The notes under the pieces: model-generated | What the model was told of the DNA's origin: nothing | Seen by the model: the letters and a program-made list of their open reading frames with translations, nothing else | Databases searched by the model: none | Origin: Bidens hawaiensis | Taxonomy: Eukaryota; Streptophyta; Magnoliopsida; Asterales; Asteraceae | DNA length: 64,000 nt | NCBI GenBank assembly: GCA_021521415.1 | Contig: JAIQDT010007658.1 | Location: forward strand, 1 to 64,000 | Direction: 5' to 3' | Shown: in pieces, positions 11,926 to 22,640 of the stretch | How positions within the stretch are numbered: the stretch's first letter is position 1 | Layout of the letters: the number at the start of each line of letters is the position of its first letter | Translations under genes and position numbers: made by a program

Positions 11926-14013
11926 TTAGTCTTCATCCTCATCTTCTTCACCACCCGAAATCCCGGAAGAAAGCCCTTCATCCACCTTCTCATCATGAAT
12001 AGGACGCTCTATTGGTATTTCGTCTTCAAAGTTTGCCTTGTGTTGTATACGATCCACCGTATCCAAATGATCCTTTAGGTAAATGCAAATCTCTAGAGAC
12101 TCGGGAGTTAGTTTTGTTCTTCGCATTGATAATACCCTCCCACTAAGAGAAAAAACCGATTCGGAAGTAACCGTTGAGGCTTGGACGCTAAGCAAGTCAG
12201 GAGCCGCGGCGGATAGAATAGGAAATTAGTTTTGTTTTCCTTTCCACCAAGCCAAAATATCAATGTCTCAAAATTCATCAACCGTTGCGCCCTCAACATA
12301 GTTTGCTCCACTATATCGACCAAGTTCACTAGTTGGTGTGTTTCCTCTTTGCCTCTTAGCGGCCGATTCACGAACCGCATTCATCAAATTATAAGTTTGT
12401 CCTTTCACGGCTTATTTTTCGTTGTTTGCCTCACAAAAGACGACCTTGCGCTTGGACCATAAAGTTGAAAATAATGGTCATAAAGTTCTTGAAGGTTTTT
12501 GTTAAACTTTCCTTCGCTTCCGTCGACAACTTAGGGTCGATCTTGTGCATACCTATGTTGTCAAATATTTCCTCAATCAATGTCTCAACCTTGTTAACAT
12601 TCCAATAGGGGTTTAAAGCAGCATCACAAGTAAACACCGGCGATTTGTGTTCATAATATTTTAAGAACTCATTACCGCAACAATATTATTGAAGAGTTTG
12701 TTCTTCTTCTCAAACTCTTTAAAATTCAAAGACAAGTTGTACAATTCTTGCAAAACCCAACAAGTAGTAGGATAATAAACTCTCGATAACTTAGTTGTTG
12801 CGGTTTTGAACACATCAAGATACTCCAACAAATAACCGACATTGACCAAAACACTTTCGGGAAGCATATCGGCCTCGCATCGATCAAAAAGATCGTTATG
12901 AAAACATTGTAAAGTTTAGCGTTAGGAAAAAGCACACTTGAGCATATGACAAGTTGAGTTCCAACGGGATGGAACGTCCCAATTCAGCCCCAAATATTTT
13001 CTTTCAACCGATTTGCAATAGTTCTTATATTCAAGATTTTTTCTTTTACCACTTTTGAAAACATCTTTTAACATAAGTCCAAAGCAAGTCAAATCTTGAC
13101 CCATGTTCTCATTGGCGAGACTTTGTTGAACAACCAAATTGATAATATGTGTAACACATCGAACACAAAAAAACTTCCCGTAACAAGATGGTGAATATTT
13201 TATGATAAATTTTTCGACCGCCTTTGAATTGTTTAATTCGTTGTCAAACGACATTGAAAATATTTTATTTTTCAAGTTATAAGTCGTTATAACCTCATCA
13301 ACCAATTCAAACAATTTTTCGACGGTATGTAGGTACGGGAAGTTTTCAAAAGCGATGGTGCATTTCATCAATTACCATGACACCGGATCAACCCAATGAG
13401 CGGTGACACGAATGTATGATTCAGGTAACCCGTGTGGTTCCGACCAAACATCGCTAGTTAAACTAACCATCGATTTTAAAGTTTGGAAAACGTCGATTAA
13501 CTCTTTTTTTGCACACTCCCACAATTTGATACAATGACGTCTTTGGGTAGTATGACTTACATGTGTGTATCGCGGTTGTAGAGTTTCTCGAATCAAGGAC
13601 GTCAATTCCGGGTCGTCAAAGTGGTTTAAAGGCAAACCTCGTTGAATAACGAACTTTGTCATTCTATCTTGAACACGGTTTGTGTTGTAACGAAAGAGTG
13701 TACCCTCTTTACCCAATTCCACTTGGTCGGTTGCGCGAACGTCTTTCAAGACCTTACAAAATTTCTTGTCGATGTGCTTTTTTAATGTCGAGTTCGAATC
13801 GTGCTTTAAGAAAGTTCCACAAAATTTGCAACGGGCCTTAGTTTCACCATCGATCATAATAACCAAATCCCAATTATTCCATATTTCTTTGTTGTGGTTA
13901 TGGTCGAGGACCCCAACAACTTGTGGGTCATCTTGAGCACGAACCGGGTCAATAAAAACGGATGGAGTAGCGTTCTTGTTAGCCTTGTTGTTAGACTTTT
14001 TGATGGTTGCCAT
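11926..14013 (-). pseudogene. hAT-family transposase (BED/ZBED type), broken
   Basis: Cut-and-paste transposase of the hAT superfamily. From the start (ATG at 14011-14013): an Asn/Lys-rich lead, a BED finger (CKFCGTFLKHDSNSTLKKHI, about residues 61-85), an RNase-H-like core with TSDVWSE (first acidic residue) and SMSFDNELNN (second), a CVTHIINLVVQQ helix, DVPSRWNSTCHML, and at 11926-12195 the C-terminal dimerisation region (TSESVFSLSGRVLSMRR). One in-frame stop (13372-13374) and at least two frameshifts or stops (near 12922 and 12650) break the frame. The tail is very acidic (GGEEDEDED). The product would bind the element's ends in the nucleus; this copy cannot encode it. Confidence 0.9.
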
Positions 14014-14130
14014 AATATTTTTGAGTCGGATGCTCGGGTTTGTAAAACGAGAAATATTTTAGATTGTTTTGGAGTTTGGTGGTGAAACAATGGGTAAATA
14101 ATCAATTTATATAAGGTTTTGGACAACAAA

Positions 14131-14240
14131 AACCGGTTCCAACGGATATATTACCGTTGGAACCAGTTCCAACAGCTATTTTCCTTCAAAAACCGGTTCC
14201 AACGGCTATATTACCGTTGGAACCGGTTCCAACGGCTAGT
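14131..14240. repeat. 60-bp direct repeat near the hAT right end
   Basis: AACCGGTTCCAACGG...TTACCGTTGGAACC occurs at 14131 and again at 14191, a period of 60 bases. Each unit is itself palindromic around the GGTTCCAACGG motif. Related single copies lie near the left end (about 11180-11235). Confidence 0.8.
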
Positions 14241-14452
14241 TTTTGACCTGCAGCTGCATTTAACATAAAATACCCGGCGGAACCGATTATTCCGGGTAGG
14301 AACCGGAACCGGTTTTGAAACGGAACCGGGTAGAAACCGATTCCTGAAATAATATATAAAACCGGGTTGGGCTTTCGGGTACACCGGGTACGACCTAGAA
14401 CCGGTTCCAGGTCGGGTACACCGGTTCGGGTCCGGAACCGGGTGCACGCCTA

Positions 14453-15018
14453 TGCATGCTTATAAAAATTTGGATCTTAAGCCCATCTCCATCCTTATTT
14501 TCCGATCGATCCGAATATCTGAATTCTCCGATCCAAATATCCGAGTAAGAATTCGAATCAATTTATTTTAGTTTTGGTTTAGATTTTGGTTTCTTTCAGT
14601 TTCGGTTTTCTTGAACACAAACAACTCTCTTTCTGAAAATGAAACAAACGTATATAAATTAGTTAATTCTTTGTATGATTTGAAACAAACTCTACATATA
14701 TGGAATAAAAACTGACTGGTTTGTTGCTTGAAAATGGTTTTATACCAAAGTGTAAGTGATCGTTCTTTATTGTTAACGCTGCTGAGTCTATGAGATATTA
14801 TCTAATATAAGTAATAGAGAATGTCGGCGCCACAAGAAGGATTTTCAGTTTTTTATTTTTTTTTTCAAATTGATCTTTTTATTGTTTTTTTCACAAATCA
14901 ATTTTAAGTTTTTTTTTTTTTTTTATTTTTTTTATTTTTGCAATTTGACTTTGTTATTGTATTTTTTTTCTTTTACCGACCGATGTTGCGTAATCTAATA
15001 GTTACTTGTAAACGTGGA

Positions 15019-15062
<44 letters not shown>

Positions 15063-15229
15063 TGGAAATGATAGTTGTGAAATATCCAAAAACTTTTTTG
15101 AATAAAATGTATTTATTAAACACTTAGGATATTTTTTTTCTTTTTCTTTTGGAACTGATAAATTATAATAATAAGAATAAATATATATTTGTCTTTCTCA
15201 AAGGAAATATTGTATGGAGTTATTAAATG
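14453..15229. other. AT-rich spacer with (TA)n
   Basis: No gene seen. Poly-T tracts lie at about 14850-14970 and a (TA)n microsatellite at 15021-15059. Confidence 0.6.
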
Positions 15230-15640
15230 AGTTTGGATATCCAAGGTTGGAAGTCCTGGAACAGACCGGCCCATGTCATAAACCCAGTCCAGGGTTGTGT
15301 CAGATATGGGCTCGGTGGAGAGTCTAATATATGAGCCATCCAACTTGTTTTTGTCCAGTGGGCCACGGGCTAAGTTGTCTTCGGCTAATGTTTGGGCCAC
15401 AGTTTTTGGAGCCCCACCAGTCCACCACGTGAGTAACTATGGTGCCGGTAATCCGACTATGGTTGTGATTCGGATCAGACAGCCGCCATGGCAGTCAACG
15501 TTGATTGGAATTCACGGGTCGTTTGTCTTTAAAGTCCCAACTGCAGCATGCCACAAGTTGTCCGTGGGAAGGTCACGAGCCAAATGGAGAACAAGGCATT
15601 GTTCATTTTTGAGCTGGTCATATGTAGGCATGTAGCTGAA
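15230..15640 (-). pseudogene. Unidentified host gene fragment
   Basis: The GC content rises here, and the minus strand reads as plausible protein in one frame with a few stops: YMPTYDQLKNEQCLVLHLAR near 15600, then a stop-broken middle part, then KLDGSYIRLSTEP and LDWVYDMGRSVPGLPTLDIQ near 15250-15340. I do not recognise the family. It lies just inside a CACTA terminus, so capture of a host gene piece by the transposon is a reasonable reading. The stops rule out function. Confidence 0.45.
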
Positions 15641-16035
15641 ACCTTCCAAAATCTTTAGCTAGACTATTAGAAAAAATCAAACATCCATAGCAAAATTTGC
15701 AGTTAAATTTTGTACTAGAACGGGTAACAAAAGTCGTGGCAAACTTCAAAAGCTAAACATCAGCAAAAAACACTAGCTAAAATTCATAGCCAACTCCCCA
15801 GCTATAATCCGTAGCAAATTCCATTGCTAAAAATCACTAGCAAAATATGCAGCTAATATTTACGTAGCTAAAATTGTGATACATCGTTATATAGCTAAAA
15901 CCGTCACAAATATATATATATCCCGTAGGTATAAATTGTAGTTAACAATTTGCGAACTAATAGATAATATATTTATAGCAAAATGGGAGTTTTCTATAGG
16001 GTTGACCTTAGCATAAACCTATATTTGTAGTAGTG
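15641..16035. mobile_element. Right end of a CACTA (EnSpm) element
   Basis: The sequence ends ...TATTTGTAGTAGTG (16035), the complement of CACTACTACAAATA, a typical CACTA terminus. The preceding 380 bases carry many short variants of AGCTAAAA / TAGCAAAA in both orientations, the usual subterminal repeats. I could not find a matching left terminus, so the element is truncated or its left end is too degraded to see. Confidence 0.7.
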
Positions 16036-17802
16036 CTATAACATACCTAAAGTTCGTTTAGCCATTCATTCTGATTAGAAATAATCTTCTATCCATGGTG
16101 TATGCTTCCAAATAATTAGCATTGTGAAATATCATGTCTGTAATTAAACCCTTGGGTAAGTGATAAGCCCAAGACTTTTGTAGGAGTAGCATGTAGGCAA
16201 CAAAACCCTTTAAATATTCCGTATAGATTTTATTACCTATATGTGTTGATACAAGTTGCGACTAGTAACTATTTAATTATGCTAGATGATAATGACTTTA
16301 GTTTTGACCGTAAATTAATTGTATTTATATAATAAATATCATTATCAACTTATCATGTACTCATCAAAATATCTAATATGGCTCCTATTTTTCTTTAATA
16401 GCGTTTGGATTATTCCAAATACCTAAGTGAGTGTTTTTTAGATATGATGTCAGTCATACATACTAATTTTGATCCAGAAACATCAACAAAAAAAAAAACC
16501 ATAACAATGGGAAACCTTTTTGAGACAAGATTCAAATCTAAGACAATAAAAATCACAAGTGATAACCAATAACCTCAATATCATTGAAACAAAGACCAAT
16601 TACCATCCTATTTCTAGTAAGAGTCATTTTTGCTACTTGTAGTAAGCAAGTATACAGAAAATCATTAAATTAATGTAATTTGTAACATGGGACCTTCAAA
16701 TTGCGACTACAATGTCATTTTAATGATGTGGAATCTGAATTAGCAGCTGACTAAACTTTTAATATTGTCAAGTTTGATTGCGTGTCATGACTTTAAAACT
16801 GATTTAGACTTTCTAAATTTCAATGACGTAATCCTTATAACTTTTAACATTAAATTTTACTATTAGTTTTTTATTCTAATAAATCTAAATTACTCTCTAA
16901 CTCAGTTTCAATCTGGAACTTCATCTATAGGACTGGCTTTGACACATATCGAATTCACTTTCTGCTTTGTAAGTTCATTTGATGTTTTAATCTAATGTTA
17001 TATATGATAATATGAAAATTAACATTATATATAATTAAAAACTAACTTGAAGTTTGGTTCTTATTGTTTTGCCACTAATTTCTCAAATATTACCTTTTGT
17101 TCTCAGAGTGTTTTACTTTTACTTCCTTAGAGTTTTATCGTTAAAGTTTTAAACGTATCTTCCACCTAAGTTTTAAACATTTACCTTTTGATAATCAATT
17201 TTGGTAATAAAACTTTGGTTCAATCTACTTTTATCACAATATTTTTGGCCTTATAACTTTGGCTACAAACATTTGTCACAAAACTTTAAACTTTCAACTT
17301 CGGCCACACAAAACTTTATACTAACTACAATTAAACTTTTTTTACTTTTAACTTAGATCACGAGACTTTTACCTTAACGACTTGAGAAAATACTGACTGA
17401 GTTCCATACCAACTGAGTTCCAACCTCGTCCCCGCTACATTGCGTAGTAGCTTTCAAGCATGTAACACTTTTAACATGCTCGGCCACAACACAAGGATAT
17501 AAATACTTGTTTATGTATCAAAGTTAACATTGTATATATATAGAATTCGATAATCATAGATAAGATACTAAGTATTTGTTTATTTATCAAAGTTAACATT
17601 GTATATATATAGAATTCGATAATTATAGATAAGATAATTTCTTTATCATATTAGTTTTTTGGAAAATTTAATATTTTTGTTGACACGAGACGGAAGTGAG
17701 AAAAATATGTTTGATACGCTTTAGCAAACCGAGCCAGCTCCATCATACCCGTTTATGATCGAGCTGATTTCTAGCGATCTGTTTATAGATGAATTTAGAA
17801 AC
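16036..17802. other. Non-coding spacer upstream of the first NRT2 gene
   Basis: AT-rich, no gene recognised. It includes the 69-bp direct repeat at about 17511-17648. Runs of ACTTT/AAAACTTT variants occupy about 17090-17360. Confidence 0.5.
17511..17648. repeat. 69-bp tandem duplication
   Basis: The block containing CAAAGTTAACATTGTATATA and GAATTCGATAAT...AGATAAGATA appears twice in tandem with a period of 69 bases and only two or three differences. Confidence 0.9.
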
Positions 17803-18279
17803 ACAAAACTAGTCATCAAGAATTTGTGTAAAGGTAGATAAATGCTTATTTAGTGTCCGCCTGCCTCTCGTGTAGTTGACCAAAAGTGAGTTGCTTAATC
17901 ACATATAGCTGTACCCAAAATCAGAAGCATCTAGCTAGTATAGTATATTCTATATGTTGCTGTAAACTTATCTTAATTTGTGGTAAAGATCTTTTGGAAT
18001 ATCCGATAAGGCCAAATACTATTCCATTTCATCGTATGCGGCAAACTGGATTCCTCAAAAAAGTATCTACAACCTTTTGGGAATGTCCACTGGCTATCAA
18101 ATTTTAACCCTTTCATTTGTCAACCCTTATATACATATTTAATATCCTTATACCATTTCAACATCCCCTCAACTTGTACTATTAAACTTATTAACTTCAT
18201 CTATATATAACAATATCTGAAAACATATAAGAAAACAACAAAAACATAAAATCAAACCGTTAGAGGTCGAATAACAGCA
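17803..18279 (+). promoter_or_regulatory. Promoter region of the first NRT2 gene
   Basis: A TATA-like box CTATATATAA lies at 18201-18210, 70 bases before the ATG. From 18031 on, the region is almost identical to the second copy. Between 17901 and 18030 it is clearly related but diverged to the composite 42212-42241 + 57625-57730. The segment 17803-17900 also recurs, shortened, downstream of both genes (21458-21525 and 61158-61225). Confidence 0.65.
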
Positions 18280-20562
18280 ATGCCTGCGGTTGAAGGTTCT
18301 CCAGGAAGCTCCATGCATGGAGTGACCGGCAGAGAAGCAGTGATGGCCTTCTCGGTGGCGTCTCCGGTGGTGCACACCGATCGCACTGCGAAATTCGACC
18401 TACCAGTGGACTCCGAACACAAAGCAACCGTGTTCAAACTCTTCTCATTTGCAAACCCTCACATGAGAACATTCCACCTCTCATGGATATCTTTCTTCAC
18501 CACCTTCATCTCCACCTTCGCGGCCGCTCCACTTGTCCCCATCATCCGCGACAACCTGGACCTCACCAAAGCCGACATAGGGAACGCGGGTGTGGCGTCT
18601 GTTTCGGGTAGTATTTACTCCAGGCTGGCCATGGGTGCGGTTTGTGACTTGTTGGGGCCTCGCTACGGTTGCGCCTTCCTCATCATGTTGTCCGCTCCCA
18701 CCGTCTTTTGCATGTCTTTTGTAAGCGATGCTAGCGGGTACATAGTCGTCAGATTCATGATCGGGTTCTCGTTAGCTACGTTTGTGTCGTGCCAGTACTG
18801 GATGAGTACCATGTTCAACAGCAAGATTATCGGGCTGGTGAACGGGACAGCGGCCGGTTGGGGGAACATGGGGGGAGGTGCCACGCAACTCCTTATGCCG
18901 GTGTTGTTCGAGATCATCAAGAAGGCTGGAGCGACACCGTTCACGGCTTGGAGGATTGCATTTTTCATACCAGGGTGGTTTAATGTAATTATGGGCATTT
19001 TGGTGTTGACTCTTGGCCAAGATTTGCCTGATGGTAACCTTGGTGCCCTTCAGAAGAAAGGTGATGTTGCCAAAGATAAATTCGGCAAGGTAAACTTTCT
19101 CATATCATATCATAACATAACATATTTTTATCTACTTTAAATTTTTTGATGTTTAATTTCTCTCTTTTTTTTTCATTCAGGTTTTATGGTATGCTGTGAC
19201 AAACTATAGGACATGGATCTTTGTTCTTCTCTATGGTTACTCCATGGGTGTTGAGCTGACAATTGATAACGTGATTGCTGAATACTTCTACGATAGGTAT
19301 ATTATATGTTTCTATTGATTAATAACCGTATATTCTCTGGGCCACTTAATATAACTTATCATTTTACGTACAAAAGTGTTACTTATACATAAAAAAATGA
19401 TGATAAGAGGTTAATTTTTATTTTAATATTTGAACGGAGAACATACACCGACAAAAATATAGTCCGATAATTGTTACTTGTAAAAAAATGAAAATGGTGG
19501 GACTTGAACTGTAACAATTTGAATATGGTTTGTTACTAGCTAGGAAGAACACTTTCTTCATTATATAATACGTTTCTGTATTGGTTTTTACAAGATTTCT
19601 AAATGATGAAAGTTAATATTAGCATGATTAATAAATTGGGTTGAACTACTTAGTTGACAATAAACTAAGTTTATATATTCATTAGTTAATTAACTTGTAA
19701 ATTAATTTGTAATGACGTTTTCAACTTACGATGTTGGGAACAACAGGTAAAGTTGATGCAGTATAAATATTGAACTTTTAAAAACAGTGAACGCAATGAA
19801 CAATAATCAAATATACTTAAAAGCTAATAGTCATCTAAAAATTAAAATTTTACATAAAAGGTTAACTTATTTCTTGTATTTGTTTATAATAATAGATTTG
19901 ATCTAAAGCTTCACCTTGCTGGTATCATTGCGGCTTGCTTCGGAATGGCAAATCTTCTAGCTCGTCCCTTTGGAGGTTTCACATCAGATTACATGGCAAC
20001 ACGATTCGGAATGCGAGGTCGTCTCTGGAACTTGTGGCTTCTTCAAACTGCTGGTGGTTTGTGTTGCTTATGCCTTGGCTTAGTCAACTCGTTACCATTA
20101 GCCATCACCTTTATGATGCTCTTCTCAATCGGAGCACAAGCCGCTTGTGGTGCTACATTCGGCATCATTCCATTCATCTCTCGAAGGTCCCTTGGTATCA
20201 TATCAGGAATGACTGGGGCTGGTGGGAACTTTGGATCAGGGCTAACCCAATTAATATTCTTTGCGAATGCATCTTTCTCAACGGAAAAGGGGTTAACGTA
20301 CATGGGTATCATGATCATGTTGGTAACAATTCCAGTGAGTTTTGTTCACTTCCCACAATGGGGGAGCATGTTTTTCCCTCCTAGTCAAGACATCATCAAA
20401 GGTAGTGAAGAGCATTACTATGTTTCCGAGTGGACCGAGGAGGAAAAACAGAAAGGAATGCACCAAGCAAGTCTAAAATTCGCCGAGAATAGCCGGTCGG
20501 AGCGTGGTGGAAGGGTAGCATCGGCTCCAACGCCACCCGGAAACACTCCTAACCATGTTTGA
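18280..20562 (+). CDS. NRT2: High-affinity nitrate transporter NRT2, copy A
   Basis: Plasma-membrane nitrate/proton symporter of the nitrate-nitrite porter group in the major facilitator superfamily; NRT2 proteins normally work with the partner NAR2/NRT3. Exons are 18280-19089, 19181-19296 and 19896-20562, with GT/AG introns of 91 and 599 bases, giving 530 residues, the usual NRT2 length. Key marks: the MFS loop signature in [12 protein letters not shown] (about 119-130), the two nitrate signatures AGWGNMGGG in the first half and [12 protein letters not shown] (about 413-424) in the second, about 12 hydrophobic segments, a long polar N-terminus and a soluble C-terminal tail ending [10 protein letters not shown]. 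The ATG starts a protein with the family's normal N-terminus. It differs from copy B at Y113, E487 and A517. The frame is intact. NRT2 genes are typically nitrate-induced in roots, but nothing here shows that directly. Confidence 0.95.
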
Positions 20563-21044
20563 TTAGTTCAAACCCGTTTTTCATATAAAGATTTTGTGGA
20601 TCATATAATCCACAAACAAGCAAACATTTATGCTTATCTAAAAATATGGAGTTGCTCTAAAAAAGAAATTTTGGATTGTATGTTGTATTACAAAAAAAAA
20701 TCGTGTATAATTAAAAATAAGTGTTTGTTTGTCAGTGATTCCTCTTAAAAAGTTTCATTTCTTAGCTACATTTATGAACAACATAATTAATATATTTCGT
20801 ACTTGCAACTAATGATATAATTAATGTCTAAACTTACATTTTATTCGATGATAAAGATTGAAATAATAAACTAATATAAAAGTTGAAACATTGAGAAATT
20901 AAGTTTACATACATGTAATAACCGAGTTACATATACTTAACAAACACAGTCTCATATATGTAACAAATATAGTACACACTAAATTTACATAATTCGAGAT
21001 CGATTTGTGGATATTCGAGCTCATCTCAGCCTATATAGCTTAAG

Positions 21045-21225
21045 ATCTGAGATGGATAAAGAAGCGAATGAAATTAGGTGGATCATACCTTTAGGGTTTG
21101 AACTGAAACAAAGAGGCTTTGGTTTTATCAAGTGATTTCGTGAGGATGAGTGACATAGTTAAATAATTGATGTCTTAAGTCAAGGGGGAATTATAAGGCC
21201 AAAAATTGTGTTGTTTCAACAAATC
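21045..21225 (+). repeat. Copia 3'-end-like block (copy A)
   Basis: GATGGATAAAGAAGCGA, AATTAGGTGGATCATACC and AAGTCAAGGGGG followed by an LTR-start-like TTATAAGGCC recur, diverged, at 41640-41830. There the purine tract directly precedes a recognisable LTR, so this block is read as a worn polypurine tract and LTR start of a related Copia element. Confidence 0.5.
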
Positions 21226-21457
21226 GTTGTGATAGTTCTCTACATATTCAAGGAATGTCTTTGTAAATATAAGTTTATGAAACCTTTTGATTCATCTTGA
21301 GTACAAGTTTTTTCAATATAGAGTAACATATGTACTAGTTCTTGTTTTCTTTTCAAATATTTATCTAATAAAAATTAAGAGAGTATCATCAAAATACTTT
21401 ATACTAAAAGTGTTTACTAACTATAAAATTTGCATTTGAGCCATTTGTTTATGAGAT

Positions 21458-21525
21458 GCAAAACTAGTCATCAAGATATTAGTTGCCTCTCGTGTAATTG
21501 TTGACCGAAAATTAGTTGCTTAATC
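21458..21525 (+). repeat. Stray fragment of NRT2-type promoter
   Basis: AAAACTAGTCATCAAGA, then GCCTCTCGTGTA(A)TTG...GACC, then AGTTGCTTAATC match the region upstream of NRT2 copy A (17803-17900), with a deletion of roughly 35 bases. It stops where the Copia LTR region begins. It looks like the front of a further tandem NRT2 unit that has since been lost or moved. Confidence 0.7.
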
Positions 21526-21535
21526 TCTAGGGCCC

Positions 21536-21903
21536 TGTTTTGTATATTAGTCTTTTGTATTTACTCGTTCTATCAATGTTGTATTTTAGTTAGCTTGTCG
21601 GTTTATCTCTTGTATGTTTGGGCATGAGGCCATGTAAACAAAGCCCATTGGGCCGTAATAATGTTAAGATGGTGCATGAGAACGTACACTATAAATAGTG
21701 TATGCTTCTCATGCAAACATAACCTTTGCATAATATTATCTTATCCATTCATCTACTCTCTCCTCTCCCTCTCTAACTTTCCATTTTGGGAAATAACCAA
21801 CCAAACAAATCTCAGTTCTCAACTAGTGATTTCCGCTAGTTAGTTGTGAGATTGATCCAAGAACATTAGTTTTTTGTTGTTTGATCTGTCCATAGGACCT
21901 ACA
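21536..21903 (+). mobile_element. 5' LTR of a Copia element (copy A)
   Basis: Begins about TGTTTTGTATATTAG and ends GGACCTACA (21903), directly followed by ATTGGTATAGGAGC, which resembles the usual TGGTATCAGAGC initiator-Met-tRNA primer-binding site. A TATA-like ACTATAAATAGT lies at about 21689-21700. Start position approximate. Confidence 0.65.
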
Positions 21904-22269
21904 ATTGGTATAGGAGCTTTCAACTCTACTAGTAGTGGATCATGGGTCACCACCTTGGATTTTGGTCTTGTTTGTGTGTTGAAGACGTGTATTCAAGAGT
22001 TTAAGTAGGTATACGGGTTCATTTGTTGTTTTTAGTATGTTTACAAGTTTGAAAGAAAAGTGTTCTTAGCTTCGGGTTTGTGAAAGTGACTGTTTGTGTG
22101 ATGTTGTGGTGTTAAAGTTGTTACAAGTTCTTGATTAATGTTGTTAAAGTCTTCAAAATTGGTGGTTCTTAGATCTATCAAGTGTTAAGGTCTTTCATTC
22201 GAGTTTCCTAAAGCGGAAAAGTGTGAAAAGACGTGAAAAGTACAAGCCGTACTTTCCTGAAAACAGATC

Positions 22270-22570
22270 TAATCAAATTTGCAACCATTTGAATCGCATC
22301 CAACCACTCGAATCGAATACATAAACAATTCAAATCGAATTGTTAAATCCATTCGAATTGAATTCTAGAAACCATTCAAATCGAATCTATATCCCATTCG
22401 AATCGAATTTCTAAAACCATTCGAATCGAATTTCTCAACCGTTTGAAACGAATTTCTATTCGATTTGATTGCTTTTAAAACTCGATTCAATTCAAAATTT
22501 TAATTCGATTCGAATGCAATCCAGTTCGATTCATTTATACCAATTCGATTCGAATCCTTTTAAAACTCGA
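22270..22570. repeat. ATTCGAATCGAAT-rich leader repeats (copy A)
   Basis: About a dozen near-copies of the palindromic ATTCGAATCGAAT motif, spaced roughly 18-25 bases apart, lie in the leader between the Copia primer-binding site and gag. A second cluster of the same motif lies after the integrase at 30265-30375. Confidence 0.85.
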
Positions 22571-22640
22571 TTGGTTTGGACTTAGATTTTTTCACAGAAT
22601 CTGTTTGTGAACTGTTTGGACTTGAAACTTGTTTTGCACA

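Larger units (their letters stand above)
10948..14452 (-). mobile_element. hAT DNA transposon, decayed
   Basis: Terminal inverted repeats TAGAGGTGCAC (10948) and TAGGCGTGCAC (complement, ending 14452) bracket 3.5 kb. The flanking octamers CGCATGCC (10940-10947) and TGCATGCT (14453-14460) agree at six of eight positions, the expected 8-bp target duplication of hAT elements after C-to-T decay at its edges. Both subterminal regions are dense in GGAACCGG-type motifs. The main transposase reads leftward; a second BED reading frame reads rightward from the left end. Confidence 0.85.
20563..21535. other. 3' flank of NRT2 copy A
   Basis: Contains the 3' untranslated region and AT-rich spacer. Two fragments inside it are listed separately: a Copia 3'-end-like block (21045-21225) and a piece of NRT2 promoter (21458-21525). 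Confidence 0.6.

Noticed and set aside
14211..14447. A 78-codon minus-strand ORF near the hAT right end
   Set aside because: It is a translation of the GGAACCGG-type subterminal repeats, giving Pro/Arg/Asn-rich low complexity.
18663..19020. Antisense and alternate-frame ORFs within NRT2 (also 20043-20318, 19935-20384 and the matching ones in copy B)
   Set aside because: They lie entirely inside the NRT2 exons in other frames and are open only because the exon composition is constrained. No independent coding features.
19090..19140. A continuous 286-residue NRT2 ORF ending at 19140
   Set aside because: The last 16 residues are intron 1. GTAAAC at 19090 and the CAG at 19180 give the family's normal continuation.
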